Notes: generated by a model from the letters alone, not told the origin. Counted from the stretch's first letter, positions 24,572-33,561 are shown. The stretch is 38,698 nucleotides of DNA from Fibrobacter succinogenes (GCA_902799745.1 CADCBQ010000027.1:1-38698); one strand, 5' to 3'. Translations and numbers: made by a program.

Positions 24572-24577
24572 AAATTA
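24572..24577 (-). promoter_or_regulatory. Putative -10 element of the beta-barrel gene
   Basis: TAATTT on the minus strand, followed by TCTGCT and then the ATG. It fits the leaderless pattern, though the AT-rich surroundings make the hexamer less certain. Confidence 0.35.
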
Positions 24578-24591
24578 ATAAAAAATTTACC

Positions 24592-24635
24592 AAAAACAAA
24601 TAAGGATCACCCAGGCAGGGAGTCCCGGGTGACCC
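24592..24635 (-). terminator. Terminator downstream of ftsZ (dcw operon end)
   Basis: GGATCACCC (24604-24612) pairs with GGGTGACCC (24627-24635) with one mismatch; on the minus strand TTATTTGTTTTTGG follows. It lies about 130 nt after the ftsZ stop codon. The stretch between (24636-24763) holds a GT-rich run and the stem-loop at 24737-24759, with no gene that I can support. Confidence 0.7.
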
Positions 24636-24736
24636 TTTTGTGTTGTGGTGAGTACGCACTCGCGCACTCGTTGTGTGTGTGTTTATTTCTTGAGGGAATT
24701 CAGCAAAACCCACCGGGGCTTACGCCACGGAACAGT

Positions 24737-24759
24737 TCTTGCTGATTCATTCAGCAAGA
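24737..24759 (-). other. Perfect stem-loop just after the ftsZ stop
   Basis: TCTTGCTGA / TCAGCAAGA, nine perfect base pairs with a five-base loop, begins four bases after the ftsZ stop codon. No U-tract follows, so it is not a classical terminator. It could protect the mRNA 3' end from exonucleases. Confidence 0.6.
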
Positions 24760-24763
24760 CTCA

Positions 24764-26398
24764 TTAGAAGTTATTCGTATTCATTCTGTTACGCAGATAT
24801 GCAGGCAGGCTGAAGTCCACGGCCGGCTGAGCGGGAGCGGCTTCTTCAACAACTTCCTGACGCGTTGCAGCCGGGCGTTCCATAGTCACAGTTGCGCCAT
24901 TAGCGGCATTGCGAGCGTAAGCAGGCTGGGCATACACATCAGCGTAAGAAGCAGGAGCTTCGTAAGCCGGCGTGCCACCGTTCATGCGATCTTCTTCAGC
25001 GACAGCAGACATTTCAGAAGTTTCAGAACCCTGAGACATCACTTCTTCTTCAGCCGGAGCCTTAGCGTCGAACGACGGATCAGCAAAGAATGCGGAACCG
25101 ATTGCGCGCTGCACTCGCGTTTCCGTGATAGACGGAATAGAAGAGGTTTCGTCAACAGGAGCCGGCTGAGCAGGAGTGTACTGCGGACGGGTAAACATTT
25201 CCGGAGTAGCTTCCTTGGTGGTGTTGAAATCAAACACGTTGAAACCGGTCGGACGCGGAGTAGCCTGCTGGATTGCAGGAGCGGCAGGAGCCTGAGCAGC
25301 CGGAGCTACGCTCGGAGCGGCCTGCTGCGGAACAGTGAAGTTACCGAAGCCAAAACCTGCAGAGCTGACCTTGGGCTGGTTCACGGCAGTGCCGCCGCAG
25401 CCAGTAGCGATAATGGTGATGCAAACCTTGTCGCCGAGAGCCGGGTCAGTGATATCGCCGATGATGATGTTCGGATTGCCTTCTTCGCCGACCTTTTCGT
25501 AGATGTGATCCATGGCGTCGCTATGTTCTAGCAAGGAGTAGTTTTCGCCGTGGGCAACATTCACGAGCACGCCAGAAGCGCCTTCGATGTTGATGTCTTC
25601 GAGAAGCGGAGAGGCAAGAGCCATGTCGGCAGCCATAATACCGCGGTTTTCACCCTGAGCGTAACCCGTACCCATGAGAGCGGAACCACCCTTGAGCATG
25701 ACCTTACGGATATCGGCAAAGTCAACATGCACGAGGCCGTGGCGGAACATGATACCGCAAATGCTCTGCACTGCGTTACCGAGAATTTCGTCAGCCATCT
25801 TGAAGGCTTCATCCATAGTAGCCTTCTGGTTGGAGGCCTGGAGGAGCGTCAAGAGTTTCTTGTTTTCCACAACGATGATGGTGTCGACTGCGGCACGGAG
25901 GGCGTTGATACCTTCCTGTGCGATAGTGGAACGAGCGTTACCTTCGAAGCGGAACGGCTTGGTAACCACAGCGACCGTGAGAATGCCAAGTTCGCGGGCA
26001 ATGTTTGCAACGATCGGTGCAGCACCCGTACCCGTACCACCGCCCATACCGGCAGTCACGAACACCATGTCGGCACCCTTCATGGCGTCCTTGATGTCGT
26101 CCAGATTTTCTTCAGCAGCCTTACGGCCAACTTCGGGATCCATACCGGCACCCAAGTTTCTGGTGGTCTTTTCGCCAATCAGAATCTTGTGGTCAGCAAG
26201 GCTCAAGTCGAGAGCCATTGCATCGGTATTGATGGAATAGTATTCCACACCATCGATGTTCATACGCTTCATGCGGTTCACGGTATTGCCGCCGGCACCG
26301 CCGACGCCGAACACCTTGACCTTGGCGTTGTTGAAAGATGGTTCCTCGCCCATAACGCGAGTCTTTACCTCGAAGTTGAAGTTATCGATATCACTCAT
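24764..26398 (-). CDS. ftsZ: Cell division GTPase FtsZ with long linker
   Basis: Tubulin-like GTPase that polymerises into the Z-ring at the division site. The 544-aa protein has the GTPase core at about residues 20-340: VFGVGGAGGNTVNRM, the tubulin signature GGGTGTG at 119-125 and NKKLLTLL. The T7 synergy loop reads HVDFADIRKVM, with His where E. coli has Asn207; the two catalytic Asp are kept. An Ala/Pro/Gln/Glu-rich linker of about 185 residues follows, far longer than the E. coli one, which explains the size (usual about 380-400). The end SLPAYLRNRM matches the conserved C-terminal peptide that binds FtsA. GGGAG lies eight bases before the ATG. Last gene of the dcw operon. Confidence 0.97.
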   Translation of the reverse strand: MSDIDNFNFEVKTRVMGEEPSFNNAKVKVFGVGGAGGNTVNRMKRMNIDGVEYYSINTDAMALDLSLADHKILIGEKTTRNLGAGMDPEVGRKAAEENLDDIKDAMKGADMVFVTAGMGGGTGTGAAPIVANIARELGILTVAVVTKPFRFEGNARSTIAQEGINALRAAVDTIIVVENKKLLTLLQASNQKATMDEAFKMADEILGNAVQSICGIMFRHGLVHVDFADIRKVMLKGGSALMGTGYAQGENRGIMAADMALASPLLEDINIEGASGVLVNVAHGENYSLLEHSDAMDHIYEKVGEEGNPNIIIGDITDPALGDKVCITIIATGCGGTAVNQPKVSSAGFGFGNFTVPQQAAPSVAPAAQAPAAPAIQQATPRPTGFNVFDFNTTKEATPEMFTRPQYTPAQPAPVDETSSIPSITETRVQRAIGSAFFADPSFDAKAPAEEEVMSQGSETSEMSAVAEEDRMNGGTPAYEAPASYADVYAQPAYARNAANGATVTMERPAATRQEVVEEAAPAQPAVDFSLPAYLRNRMNTNNF

Positions 26399-26433
26399 GT
26401 GTTTATCTCCCTGATGTTGAGTGTTGGTGTTTG

Positions 26434-27675
26434 TTATAAATAAGTCCTGATGATTTCAATGAAACGCTGGAAGCCCTTCTTGACAGAAACAGCGATCTGG
26501 GTTCCCGTTTCACGGTTTTTCTTTTCACGATGCTGCATGTTCGCGTAGTAAAGGAGACCGATACCCGTTGCGTAAGATGGATTCTGATACGCTTCCTGAA
26601 TACCGCTCATTCCCTTCGGTCGACCGATGCGAACCGGCTTTCCAAAAACCTTGCAAGCCACATCTTCAATACCATCCAAAGCGCAGCAGCCACCCGTAAG
26701 CACGATACCGCCGTTGATAATGGTATCGAGCTGATGGGCCTTAAGCTGTTCATTGAGCATCGAGAAAATTTCGCTGACGCGTGCCGTGATAATTTCGGCA
26801 AGCAACTTACGCGAGCAAGAAACATCACCGCGGTTACCTACTGCAGGAACCGGGAAGGTTTCATCTTCAATCAAATTGCTAATCGTGCAGGTGCCGTACT
26901 TCTTCTTGATTTCTTCGGCCTTCGAAAGGGCGATCGGCACATTCAAGCAACTGCTAATGTCGCTCGTAATCACTTTTCCGGCATAGTCTACAGAGGTGGT
27001 GAAACGCACGGAATCGTTTACGAATACGGCAATATCGGCTGTACCTGCGCCAAGGTCAACCAGAGCGACGCCAAGTTCTCGTTCATCATTCGTGAGAACC
27101 GCACTGGCAGCCGCCAAAGGTTCAAGAACAAAGCCCGCCACATTGAGGCCAGCACGGTTCACGCACTTGGCAAGGTTCTGCAGCGCATTCTGCTTTGCGG
27201 TAACGACCTGAACATCGACGCCCAGGCGGCGTCCCGAACGGCCCTTCGGATTGCGGATATGCGGTTCGTCGTCCAAGGAGTATTCACCCGGGAAGATATG
27301 GATGATTTCGCCGGCCGAGGCGGGCAACGTACTCGCCTGCTTCGTCACATTATCGATATCTTCTTCGCGAACTTCGCCCACGGGGAGCGTTACGATACCC
27401 TGGGTATCCAAGGAACGCACATGCTTTCCGGCAATGCCTACATACACATCATGTACATCGACACGGGTCGTATTTTCAATGACTTGGACAGCCTGCTGCA
27501 AGGTCTCTACAACCGAATCGAGATCGTCTGCGTTCTTGAGCGGAAAGTCGCCGCATTCAACGACGCGAACATTTTCGCCTTCGGAAACACCTACGAACAG
27601 GTTGATTTTTGAAGCCCCAATGTCTAGGCCAAAGATGTATTCGTCTTTTTTCTTGTCCTGTTTATTGTCATCCAT
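26434..27675 (-). CDS. ftsA: Cell division actin-like protein FtsA
   Basis: Actin-fold ATPase that tethers FtsZ to the inner membrane and recruits the divisome. The 413-aa protein has the phosphate-1 motif GLDIGASKINLFVG at 16-29, phosphate-2 motif LVDLGAGTADIAVFV, and the adenosine-region motif GGIVLTGGCCALDGIEDVA. The last 15 residues, KKGFQRFIEIIRTYL, form the amphipathic membrane-targeting helix. The ATG at 27675 was chosen because GAGGTG lies six bases upstream; an ATG at 27693 is also in frame. It overlaps the ftsQ stop by 8 nt and precedes ftsZ by 35 nt, the usual order. Confidence 0.96.
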   Translation of the reverse strand: MDDNKQDKKKDEYIFGLDIGASKINLFVGVSEGENVRVVECGDFPLKNADDLDSVVETLQQAVQVIENTTRVDVHDVYVGIAGKHVRSLDTQGIVTLPVGEVREEDIDNVTKQASTLPASAGEIIHIFPGEYSLDDEPHIRNPKGRSGRRLGVDVQVVTAKQNALQNLAKCVNRAGLNVAGFVLEPLAAASAVLTNDERELGVALVDLGAGTADIAVFVNDSVRFTTSVDYAGKVITSDISSCLNVPIALSKAEEIKKKYGTCTISNLIEDETFPVPAVGNRGDVSCSRKLLAEIITARVSEIFSMLNEQLKAHQLDTIINGGIVLTGGCCALDGIEDVACKVFGKPVRIGRPKGMSGIQEAYQNPSYATGIGLLYYANMQHREKKNRETGTQIAVSVKKGFQRFIEIIRTYL

Positions 27676-28510
27676 TGACGCACCTCTTATCATAATTTCT
27701 TACATAGGCAAAGCCCGAATAGCGCATATCGACCTCTCCTGCACAAAGCAAATCTTTCGCAAAGCCGTTTTCGAGCGACTTGTATAGCGTAAACTGGTTC
27801 TTGTTCGATTCAAGATCCTTAAAGAGCGTAGTAAAGCCCACATCCCTGAAATAGACCTTCATGCAATCGTCTTCGGTAGACCAGGTCACCTGCGAAACTC
27901 GGTTATAAAGTTCAGCATCGTAATTACGCATTTCAACCAAGAACTGTGTAATCGTTTTCACATGTTCCATAGCCGCCATATCCATTACCGGGAGCCTCAT
28001 CGCCGTTGCCACCGAGAACGGAAGCGGGAAACCTTTTTCGGAATAAATCGTTGCACGGCCTTCCGAAAGTACCGTGAGCACCGGCGACGTTTCGTGAAGC
28101 TTGATGTACAGCGAAGACGGGAACTTCTTTTCGACTTTTGCCGAAAGAATCATCGGAAGCTGCATGAGAGAAGCTTCGACAGAATCGGCATTCAGTTCCG
28201 ACATGAGCATTCCCGTTTCAACTTGGGCACCCTGCATCACATCTTCCCAAGAAAGCATGCGGTTGCCTTCGATTTCCACATACTGCAAATGGCGCAGTTC
28301 CAGCGGATTGAAACGCTGCAAGTAGAAACGGTTATGAATCGCAAGAACTGCAAGCACAACAACCACCGCGGCCAAAATCCAGCCACGACGCTTGAACCAA
28401 TGCCACGCCGAAGACACACCGTTCTTTACTTTACGGACGCGCTCCTGCTTGCGCAATCGTTCGTTGGTGCCTATACGGCGGCCAAGCAATGTTGTTTTAC
28501 TTCCAGTCAA
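27668..28510 (-). CDS. ftsQ: Cell division protein FtsQ (DivIB)
   Basis: A 280-aa bitopic inner-membrane protein that bridges early and late divisome parts (FtsQ-FtsB-FtsL). A basic cytoplasmic start of about 43 residues precedes one membrane helix (GWILAAVVVVLAVLAIHN). A POTRA-type domain follows: YVEIEGNRMLSWEDVMQGAQVE, then LPMILSAKVEKKFPSSLYIKLHE. The remaining part fits the FtsQ beta-domain. The only in-frame start after the murC stop is TTG at 28510, with AGGG about eight bases upstream; an unusual start that may limit its level. No ddl gene lies between murC and ftsQ, unlike in many Gram-negatives. Confidence 0.88.
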   Translation of the reverse strand: MTGSKTTLLGRRIGTNERLRKQERVRKVKNGVSSAWHWFKRRGWILAAVVVVLAVLAIHNRFYLQRFNPLELRHLQYVEIEGNRMLSWEDVMQGAQVETGMLMSELNADSVEASLMQLPMILSAKVEKKFPSSLYIKLHETSPVLTVLSEGRATIYSEKGFPLPFSVATAMRLPVMDMAAMEHVKTITQFLVEMRNYDAELYNRVSQVTWSTEDDCMKVYFRDVGFTTLFKDLESNKNQFTLYKSLENGFAKDLLCAGEVDMRYSGFAYVRNYDKRCVNG

Positions 28511-28535
28511 TTCTAATTCCCTAATTCTTTCAACC

Positions 28536-29918
28536 TTACAGGCATTCCTTCAGAATTCTTTCGCCCAATTTCCAGATGTTTCCGGCGCCCATGAGCACCA
28601 CGACATCACCCGGCTGCAATTCCTTCTTGAGAATCGGCAGCAAGTTCATCTGGTCGCCCACAAAGCGGGAATCGCGGTGGCCGCGGTCAGAGGCACTGTT
28701 AGACACCAGCGAACCCGTTACGCCTTCAATCGGCTTTTCACGGGAAGCGTAAATGTCGGTCACCAGGAGCACATCGCAGTTCGCAAATGCACCGCCAAAG
28801 GCATCGTGCTGATCACGGGTACGCGTAAACAGGTGCGGCTGGAAGGCCACGATAATGCGGCGATCCGGGAAAGCATCGCGGAAGCCGAGCAAGGTAGCAG
28901 TCGCTTCGGTCGGATGGTGTGCGTAGTCATCAAAGACCAGGACATCATTCTTTTCGCCGATGAATTCAAAGCGGCGCTTGACACCTTCGAATTCGGCGCA
29001 TGCCTTGCGAGCGACATCGGCAGAAATTCCTTCTTCGATAGCAAGCGCAACAGCGGCGGTTGCATTCAGCACGTTGTGACGGCCCGGAATCTGGAGCTTG
29101 AATTCGCCCAAGCTTTCGCCGTCGTTCAAAATTTCAAATACCGGATAACCCTTTTCAAAACGGAGGTTGTCCACACGGTACTTTGCCTGACGCGTAAAGC
29201 CGTAAGTAATCACCGGCTTCTTGAGGCGAGCCAAAATCTGCTGCACGTTCGGATCGTCGAGGCAGACAATCACCTGGCCGTAGAACGGGATCTTGTTCGC
29301 GAACTGCACGAAGGCATCCTTGATATCTTCGATGTTTTCGTAAGTATCCAAGTGGTCGGCGTCAATGTTGGTGATGATTGCAGAAGACGGCATCATCGAA
29401 AGGAAGCTGCGGTCAAATTCATCACTTTCGGCAATCAGGTAGTCACCCTTACCGACCTTAGCGCCCGAGCCTTTACCCTTAACAACACCGCCCACGATAA
29501 TGGTCGGGTCAAGGCCAGCTTCTTCCCAAATCTGGCCCACGATAGAAGTCGTCGTGGTCTTGCCGTGAGTACCGGCAATCGAAAGTGTGTACTTCATGCG
29601 CATGAGTTCGCCCAGCATTTCGGCGCGGCGAATCACCGGAATATGGCGGTTGCGAGCTTCGACCAGTTCAGGGTTGTCATGCGGAACAGCAGAAGAATAA
29701 ACCACCAGGTCCGTATCTTCGACATTCGATGCTTCGTGTTTCGAGAACACCTTAATGCCGAGGCCCTTCAGGTAATCAATCACCTGGCTTTCACCGGTAT
29801 CGGAACCGCTCACCACGAAACCGTTGTCGTGGAGCACTTCGGCAATACCGGACATACCGGCACCACCGATACCTACAAAATGAAGCTTACGGACACGCTT
29901 ACAATCATTAATCTGCAT
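28536..29918 (-). CDS. murC: UDP-N-acetylmuramate--L-alanine ligase
   Basis: Adds L-alanine to UDP-MurNAc with ATP, the first peptide step of peptidoglycan precursors. The 460-aa length fits the family. The N-terminal Rossmann motif FVGIGGAGMSGIAEVLH (14-30), the ATP loop AGTHGKTTTTS (115-125), the DEFDRSF and NIDADHLDTY segments, the ligase motif PGRHNVLNATAAVALA and DDYAHHPTE are all present. The ATG overlaps the murG stop by one base (TAATG), and AAGGAG precedes it, indicating coupling. It ends 25 nt before the ftsQ start codon. Confidence 0.97.
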   Translation of the reverse strand: MQINDCKRVRKLHFVGIGGAGMSGIAEVLHDNGFVVSGSDTGESQVIDYLKGLGIKVFSKHEASNVEDTDLVVYSSAVPHDNPELVEARNRHIPVIRRAEMLGELMRMKYTLSIAGTHGKTTTTSIVGQIWEEAGLDPTIIVGGVVKGKGSGAKVGKGDYLIAESDEFDRSFLSMMPSSAIITNIDADHLDTYENIEDIKDAFVQFANKIPFYGQVIVCLDDPNVQQILARLKKPVITYGFTRQAKYRVDNLRFEKGYPVFEILNDGESLGEFKLQIPGRHNVLNATAAVALAIEEGISADVARKACAEFEGVKRRFEFIGEKNDVLVFDDYAHHPTEATATLLGFRDAFPDRRIIVAFQPHLFTRTRDQHDAFGGAFANCDVLLVTDIYASREKPIEGVTGSLVSNSASDRGHRDSRFVGDQMNLLPILKKELQPGDVVVLMGAGNIWKLGERILKECL

Positions 29919-30988
29919 TAATCATTCTCCTTAGACAGGATAACACGAGCAATCTGGTCGGCAGCATCGGGCATTCCGAGCTTTTTCGCTGCAAGAGCCA
30001 TGGAATTTAAACGGGGTTCATCAGCCAAGAGCTGTTCCACCTTTTCCCACAGGTGATTTTCTTCGGCATCGAGTTCCACCAAAGCGGCACCCGCCTTTTC
30101 AACCACGCGGGCATTATGTTCTTGGTGGTTCGCAGTAGCGTGCGGGAACGGCAAAAGAATCGAAGGCTTACCGAAGGCCAAAATTTCAGCAAGGGCAGAA
30201 GCACCGGCACGGCTGATAATCAAGTCGGCATGTTTCATGTAAGAATAAATGCCGTCCAAGAAACCGCGAATTGCCACATTCTTGACTTCGCCCACGCGAG
30301 AGCTAATCGTTTCCACATTCTTCACGCCCACCTGCCATACGACAGACACGTCGTCACGGGAGGCAATCTTCTGGATACTTTCTTCAATCTTGTTGTTGAT
30401 GCCCACAGCGCCCTGGGAGCCGCCGACAATAAATACGGCCTTTTTACCCGGAGCAAATTCAGCCGGACGCGGCAAGGAATCACCCACCGGCAATTCACGA
30501 ACCGGGTTGCCAAAAATCATGCACTTTTCAACCGGGAAGAACTTAGCAGCTTCTTCGGAGGTTACAAAGACGGTCTTTGCGTAGCGTGCACCCACCTTGT
30601 TGGCAACACCTGCAACCGCATTCTGTTCCTGCAAATAAACCGGAATACCGGCAGTACCTGCGGCAAGCACAATCGGGAGCGACACATAGCCGCCAGTCGC
30701 CACAACGACATCGGGCTTGACTTTCTTAATCACGCTCTTGGCACGCACCAAGGCCTTGGACAAATTGAACGGCAAAGCCAAATTCTTGAGGAACGGGCCA
30801 CGATGCAGAGGAACAGCCGAAATGTATTCGTAGGGCCAGTCTTTTGCCACCAAGCGTTCTTCCATAGAATCTTTACGGCCAGCAAAAGTAATGTCGGTCA
30901 CGCCCATTTTCTTAAGGCTATTTGCAATGGCTACGGCCGGGAAAATATGGCCACCGGTACCGCCACATACGAAAAGGAACTTTTTCAT
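29918..30988 (-). CDS. murG: Lipid II synthase MurG
   Basis: Transfers GlcNAc from UDP-GlcNAc to lipid I, giving lipid II at the cytoplasmic face of the membrane. The 356-aa GT-B glycosyltransferase starts with the GGTGGH motif (9-14) and has VVATGGYVSLPIVLAA, YLQEQNAVAGVANK, FIVGGSQGAVGINN and the UDP-GlcNAc site ISRAGASALAEILAFGKPSILLPFPHAT. All are family hallmarks. Its ATG overlaps the ftsW stop (ATGA), and AAGGAG lies eight bases upstream. Its substrate, lipid I, is made by MraY, which is not encoded in the window. Confidence 0.97.
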   Translation of the reverse strand: MKKFLFVCGGTGGHIFPAVAIANSLKKMGVTDITFAGRKDSMEERLVAKDWPYEYISAVPLHRGPFLKNLALPFNLSKALVRAKSVIKKVKPDVVVATGGYVSLPIVLAAGTAGIPVYLQEQNAVAGVANKVGARYAKTVFVTSEEAAKFFPVEKCMIFGNPVRELPVGDSLPRPAEFAPGKKAVFIVGGSQGAVGINNKIEESIQKIASRDDVSVVWQVGVKNVETISSRVGEVKNVAIRGFLDGIYSYMKHADLIISRAGASALAEILAFGKPSILLPFPHATANHQEHNARVVEKAGAALVELDAEENHLWEKVEQLLADEPRLNSMALAAKKLGMPDAADQIARVILSKEND

Positions 30989-32160
30989 ACGCCACTCCTT
31001 GAATATTCATAGTTTCTGTAGGCACTACTTTCGAGCGAGGCGCCGCTCATGTAGGGTTCCTTGATCATCTTGCCCGTATTGGGTCTTGAAATGTTCAACA
31101 AGATTCCGACTGCCACACAGCTGTAAATTAAATTGGTTCCGCCGAAGCTGATAAACGGGAGAGGTTGGCCCGTTGTGGGGAAAAGTCCCACACAGACGCA
31201 GACGTGAACCAAAAAGTTGAAGAAAAGCGAGAACGTAAGCGCCACCGCCAAATACTTTCCAAAGCGGGTCGAAGACTGACGTGCAATCTTGAATCCCTGT
31301 GCAAACAAAACCGCATACAAAGCGAGCAAGAAGAAGGTTCCCATGAATCCAAATTCTTCGCCAGCCACCGCATAAATCACATCTTTATGCACTTCAGGCA
31401 GGTAGCCCAACTTTTGCACGCCAAGACCAAAGCCCGTTCCCGAGAAGCCGCCGTTACCCAAAGCAAGCAACGCATGTTCACCCTGCCAGTTCGAAGCAAC
31501 CATTTCACCTTCGGCCGCCGTAAACGCTTGAATACGCTTGCTCGAATGCCCTGTCATGAGCAACATGATAATTCCCGGCGGAATGGCCGCACCAATGGTA
31601 ATCGCAAGGTACTTATAGTTCACTCCGGCCGTAAGCATGACGCAGATTACCACCATCGAAAGCATCATGAGCATCGAATAGTTCGGCTGCAAAATCAAGA
31701 GGAACGCGGTAATACCAAAGAAAATTCCCGGCTGAATCAGAGTGCATGCGACACTCTTGATATTGTCTCCCGCCTGCGAGAACTTGCCACAAATGCAAAT
31801 GAGCATGCCAAGCTTCATAATTTCAGACGGTTGAATTCCCAAAATCCAGCGGTTTGCACCCTTGACACCGTGTCCCGACACAAGAGCTGCAATCGTAAGG
31901 ACAACGCCCACAAAGAAAGTAATGCGGCCGAGCCAAACCCAGTGACCGTAATCCAGGAAGCGCGCAAGACCAAGCATCAGAACCAAACCGAACACGGCCT
32001 TGATCAAATGCTTTTGCAGGTAGTATTCTGCAGGAAGTCCATGGGACACGGCAAAATGTGCCGATGCCGTATAGACAATAGGCACACCAATACAAATCAG
32101 CAGCAACACTACTACCAGGAGTAGCTTGTTCATGCCTGTATTTGCAACCGTGTTTTCCAT
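30985..32160 (-). CDS. ftsW: SEDS-family peptidoglycan polymerase FtsW
   Basis: A 391-aa SEDS protein that polymerises septal glycan with its partner FtsI. About ten membrane segments are seen. Typical stretches are HGVKGANRWI..GIQPSEIMKLGMLI, LLILQPNYSMLMML, LGNGGFSGTGFGLGVQKLGYLPEVHKDVIYAVAGEEFGFMG, and near the end TTGQPLPFISFGGTNLI. The position in the dcw cluster favours FtsW over RodA. It starts 18 nt after murF stops; mraY and murD, which often lie at this point, are missing. Confidence 0.95.
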   Translation of the reverse strand: MENTVANTGMNKLLLVVVLLLICIGVPIVYTASAHFAVSHGLPAEYYLQKHLIKAVFGLVLMLGLARFLDYGHWVWLGRITFFVGVVLTIAALVSGHGVKGANRWILGIQPSEIMKLGMLICICGKFSQAGDNIKSVACTLIQPGIFFGITAFLLILQPNYSMLMMLSMVVICVMLTAGVNYKYLAITIGAAIPPGIIMLLMTGHSSKRIQAFTAAEGEMVASNWQGEHALLALGNGGFSGTGFGLGVQKLGYLPEVHKDVIYAVAGEEFGFMGTFFLLALYAVLFAQGFKIARQSSTRFGKYLAVALTFSLFFNFLVHVCVCVGLFPTTGQPLPFISFGGTNLIYSCVAVGILLNISRPNTGKMIKEPYMSGASLESSAYRNYEYSRSGV

Positions 32161-32178
32161 CAGTTCCTAAGTTCCTTA

Positions 32179-33561
32179 CTAAGCCTTGACCTTCGTGAGT
32201 TTAAGCATGGCATCGACCACCTGCTCCATGTGCATGCCGCGGCTACCCTTGATCAAGAGCACGTCGCCTTCTGCCACGATTTCGGTGAGGGTGTCGATCA
32301 GTTCCTGCACAGAGGCAAAATGGTGAGCAGCCTTCATGCCCTTGGACTTTGCGCCCTTCACATAAAGCTTCGCCTTTTCGCCCACAGTCAGGAGCATATC
32401 GAAATTCATTTCAGGCACCATGGCGCCCATTTCCAAATGCAGCGCGTCGGTTTGGGCACCGAGTTCCAACATATCGCCCAAAATGGCAATGCGACGGTTC
32501 ACCTTCATGTTGCCAATGGTCTGCAAAGCCATCTTGGTCGAAGACGGGTTTGCATTGTAGCAGTCCGACACAATCTTGAAGCCATTCGCATTCTTGATTT
32601 CCATGCGCATATTGGTCGAACGGAAGTTTGCGAGAGCCTTTGCGATTTCTGCCTTCGGGACCCTGAACTGCTGGCCCACGGCAATAGCGGCGAGAGCGTT
32701 ATACAGGTTATGAATGCCCGGCACATTCAGCGTAAACTTGGTACGGTCTACAAAGAAGGTTGCGCAGTTGTCTTCGCTCCATTCGAGCTTTTCGGGCTTG
32801 ATAATGCCGCGCTTTACGCCAAAGGTAATCACCTTGTAGCTGGTATTGCTACGGCACTTGCAAAGACGCGGATCATCAGCATTCACAATGAGCACGCCGT
32901 TCTTCTTGAGGCCCGCGACAATCGTTCTCTTTTCGGCAAACACACCATCCAAATCCTTGAGGCGTTCCAAGTGAGAAGCGCCAATGTTGGTGATTACGGC
33001 CACATCGGGCTCGACAGCGAGCGAAAGCGGACGGATTTCATCCGGGCCGCTTGTGCCCATTTCGATGACTGCCGCTTCGTGACTATGCTTGAGCTGGAAC
33101 AGCGTCATGGGCACACCGATGTGGTTGTTGAAGTTACCGGCGGTGGCATGCGTGTTATACTTCTGCGAAAGAACGGCCTTTACCATTTCCTTGGTAGTCG
33201 TCTTGCCGTTGCTGCCCGTAATGGCAACCTTCTTCACCTTGAAATTCTTCTGATAGCCCTTGGCGAGCTTGAGGAGCGCTTTCGTCGTATCGTCGACGGG
33301 CGCATACATCTTGAAGTTTTCAATGCCTTCGGCATCAGCGTTCACGACACTCATCAATGCTCCATTTTTTTCCATTTGAGTTACAAACTGGTGGGCGTCA
33401 AATCGGGCACCCTTGATCGGCCAAAACACCACGCCCTTGGCAGGTTCGCGGGAATCCATGCAAAGATTCACTTTGCGATTCTTGGTACGGCCATCTACGC
33501 CTACCGAGTAGGTTTCGAGGATTTCCAAGAGTTCCTTGATTTTCAAGTCCAGCTTATACAT
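32179..33561 (-). CDS. murF: UDP-MurNAc-tripeptide--D-alanyl-D-alanine ligase
   Basis: Adds D-Ala-D-Ala to the UDP-MurNAc tripeptide, completing the cytoplasmic precursor. The 460-aa protein has the usual order: N-terminal MurF domain (DSREPAKGVVFWPIKGARFDAHQFV), ATP loop ITGSNGKTTTKEM (114-126), EMGTSGPDEI, TNIGASHLERL, PGIHNLYNALAAIAVG and YNANPSSTKMAL. Its start overlaps the murE stop by 8 nt with AAGG upstream. Its substrate requires a D-Ala-D-Ala ligase, not found in the window. Confidence 0.96.
   Translation of the reverse strand: MYKLDLKIKELLEILETYSVGVDGRTKNRKVNLCMDSREPAKGVVFWPIKGARFDAHQFVTQMEKNGALMSVVNADAEGIENFKMYAPVDDTTKALLKLAKGYQKNFKVKKVAITGSNGKTTTKEMVKAVLSQKYNTHATAGNFNNHIGVPMTLFQLKHSHEAAVIEMGTSGPDEIRPLSLAVEPDVAVITNIGASHLERLKDLDGVFAEKRTIVAGLKKNGVLIVNADDPRLCKCRSNTSYKVITFGVKRGIIKPEKLEWSEDNCATFFVDRTKFTLNVPGIHNLYNALAAIAVGQQFRVPKAEIAKALANFRSTNMRMEIKNANGFKIVSDCYNANPSSTKMALQTIGNMKVNRRIAILGDMLELGAQTDALHLEMGAMVPEMNFDMLLTVGEKAKLYVKGAKSKGMKAAHHFASVQELIDTLTEIVAEGDVLLIKGSRGMHMEQVVDAMLKLTKVKA

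Noticed and set aside
24636..24736. GT-rich tract after ftsZ as a possible small gene or repeat array
   Set aside because: No start with a ribosome binding site, no regular unit and no coding character on either strand.
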